Shown: positions 63,372 to 64,000 of the stretch, piece after piece
Layout: the number at the start of each line of letters is the position of its first letter
How positions within the stretch are numbered: the first letter of the stretch is position 1
NCBI RefSeq assembly: GCF_023674425.1
Contig: NZ_CP098401.1
Location: 930,001 to 994,000 of the forward strand
From: Sphingomonas donggukensis
Lineage (GTDB): Bacteria > Pseudomonadota > Alphaproteobacteria > Sphingomonadales > Sphingomonadaceae
Length of the DNA stretch: 64,000 bases
Direction: 5' to 3'
Program-made: the position numbers and the translations under genes
The notes under the pieces: generated by a model
Databases searched by the model: none
Told to the model about the DNA's origin: nothing
Seen by the model: only the letters and a program-made list of their open reading frames with translations

Positions 63372-64000
63372 TTGGCCGAAAAACCCCTGATCGCCCTCGA
63401 TCCCGCATGGCCCAGGATGACGCAGGAGCAGGCGAAGGCGCTGCTGTGTGCGCCCGGCGAGCGGTTCGAAATGGATACGGTGTCGGTCGGCGGCGTGCCG
63501 ACGCGGGTGTGGAAGAATGCGCCGCCCAATCTGTCGCTGCTGATCCAGTTCGGGCGCAGCCACGGCGACCGCGCGTTCATAGTCCATGAGGGCGAGCGGA
63601 TCAGCTACGACGCGACGGTGCGCGCCGTCGCGCATCTTGCCACCCGGATGCGCGAGATGGGCGTGGGGAAGGGCGACCGCGTCGCGCTGACCATGCGGAA
63701 CCTGCCCGAATGGCCGGTGATCTTCTTCGCAACGGTGGCGCTCGGCGCGATCGCGGTGCCGCTCAACGCCTGGTGGACCGGTGGCGAGCTGGAATATGGC
63801 ATGCGCGATTCGGGTGCGCGGATGCTGTTCGTCGATGCCGAGCGCCATGCCCGCCTCGCGCAATGCTATGACGCGCTGCCCGATCTGGAACGGGTCTTCG
63901 TCGCGCGGGCCCGCATCCCGCTGGAGGGGAAGGCCGGGGCGATCGAGGATCTGATCGGCACGCCCGACAGCTGGGCATCGCTGCCCGACATTCCGTTCCC
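63372..64000 (+). CDS. Acyl-CoA synthetase (ANL superfamily), 3' end outside window
   Basis: 209 codons of an AMP-forming ligase running off the window. The frame from TTG 63372 has GGAG 8 bases upstream and reads LAEKPLIALDPAWPRMTQEQ; ATG 63417 is a later alternative. Visible family regions: VWKNAPPNLSLLIQFGRSHG, FIVHEGERISYDATV (A1 region), GVGKGDRVALTMRNLPEWPVIFFATVALGAIAVPLN (A2 region, in parts). The P-loop and catalytic Lys lie beyond the edge. Divergent from the serine hydrolase gene. Confidence 0.88.
   Translation, partial: MAEKPLIALDPAWPRMTQEQAKALLCAPGERFEMDTVSVGGVPTRVWKNAPPNLSLLIQFGRSHGDRAFIVHEGERISYDATVRAVAHLATRMREMGVGKGDRVALTMRNLPEWPVIFFATVALGAIAVPLNAWWTGGELEYGMRDSGARMLFVDAERHARLAQCYDALPDLERVFVARARIPLEGKAGAIEDLIGTPDSWASLPDIPF

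Overview
The window looks like a chromosomal segment of a sphingomonad (Alphaproteobacteria, Sphingomonadales, Sphingomonas-like). I infer this from the high G+C, the gene orders (lptD-surA-pdxA-rsmA; lapA-pyrF-trpF-trpB-trpA-accD-folC), and short palindromic intergenic repeats of kinds common in that order. No tRNA, rRNA, CRISPR array, insertion sequence, integrase or phage gene was seen. Both ends cut through genes: a CitE-type lyase on the left and an acyl-CoA synthetase on the right. No stretch of more than 300 bases lacks a gene; the longest gap (2404-2693) holds a palindromic repeat and a possible 32-codon leader ORF.

Layout. 1-4.4 kb: lyase fragment, IMP dehydrogenase, RsmB methyltransferase, TPR lipid- or cell-envelope-type exported protein. 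4.4-10 kb (minus): lptD-surA-pdxA-rsmA, joining outer-membrane biogenesis to vitamin B6 synthesis and rRNA methylation. 10-12.5 kb: pepA-holC-ndk. 12.5-16.6 kb (minus): hypothetical-yjbR-purN and a UvrD/PcrA helicase. 16.7-20.5 kb: two-lobed aspartyl protease with PDZ domain, MHS-type transporter, M20 amidohydrolase. 20.5-26.5 kb: a composite palindromic element, rsmD-rluB, a CheY-like regulator, an orphan Rieske oxygenase, an AmpG-like transporter overlapping a PLDc_N/TPR protein. 26.5-27 kb: a small gene with an apparent frameshift behind a Fur-box-like palindrome. 27-37 kb (minus, tightly packed): 62-aa protein, endonuclease/exonuclease/phosphatase protein, patatin-like phospholipase, lapA, pyrF, GNAT, trpF, trpB, an unrecognised 73-aa membrane protein, trpA, accD, folC. 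37-40 kb: an exported six-EF-hand protein with an OmpR/EnvZ-type two-component pair.

40-64 kb is an accessory acyl-CoA catabolism region: two CoA ligases, two thioesterases, five acyl-CoA dehydrogenases (two probable alpha/beta pairs and one ACAD10/11-like enzyme), a hydratase/3-hydroxyacyl-CoA dehydrogenase fusion, three SDRs, a zinc alcohol dehydrogenase, an ACAD10/11-like kinase, two GSTs, two MFS carriers, a serine hydrolase and a tandem TetR regulator. The most coherent unit is 51.2-56.3 kb: ACAD10/11-like dehydrogenase, alcohol dehydrogenase, kinase-like phosphotransferase and two SDRs, facing a double-TetR regulator with a perfect palindrome between them. By analogy with the Pseudomonas Lva levulinate pathway and animal ACAD10/11, it may handle 4-hydroxyacyl-CoA through a phosphorylated intermediate.

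Most notable: (i) the low-G+C 73-aa membrane-protein gene sitting between trpB and trpA with 4-base overlaps on both sides; (ii) the split ACAD10/11-like cluster; (iii) the nested palindrome at 20.5-20.75 kb with a perfect three-way-junction module; (iv) the EF-hand/two-component operon with a 10-base-period direct repeat upstream; (v) the Fur-box-like site before a frameshifted small gene.
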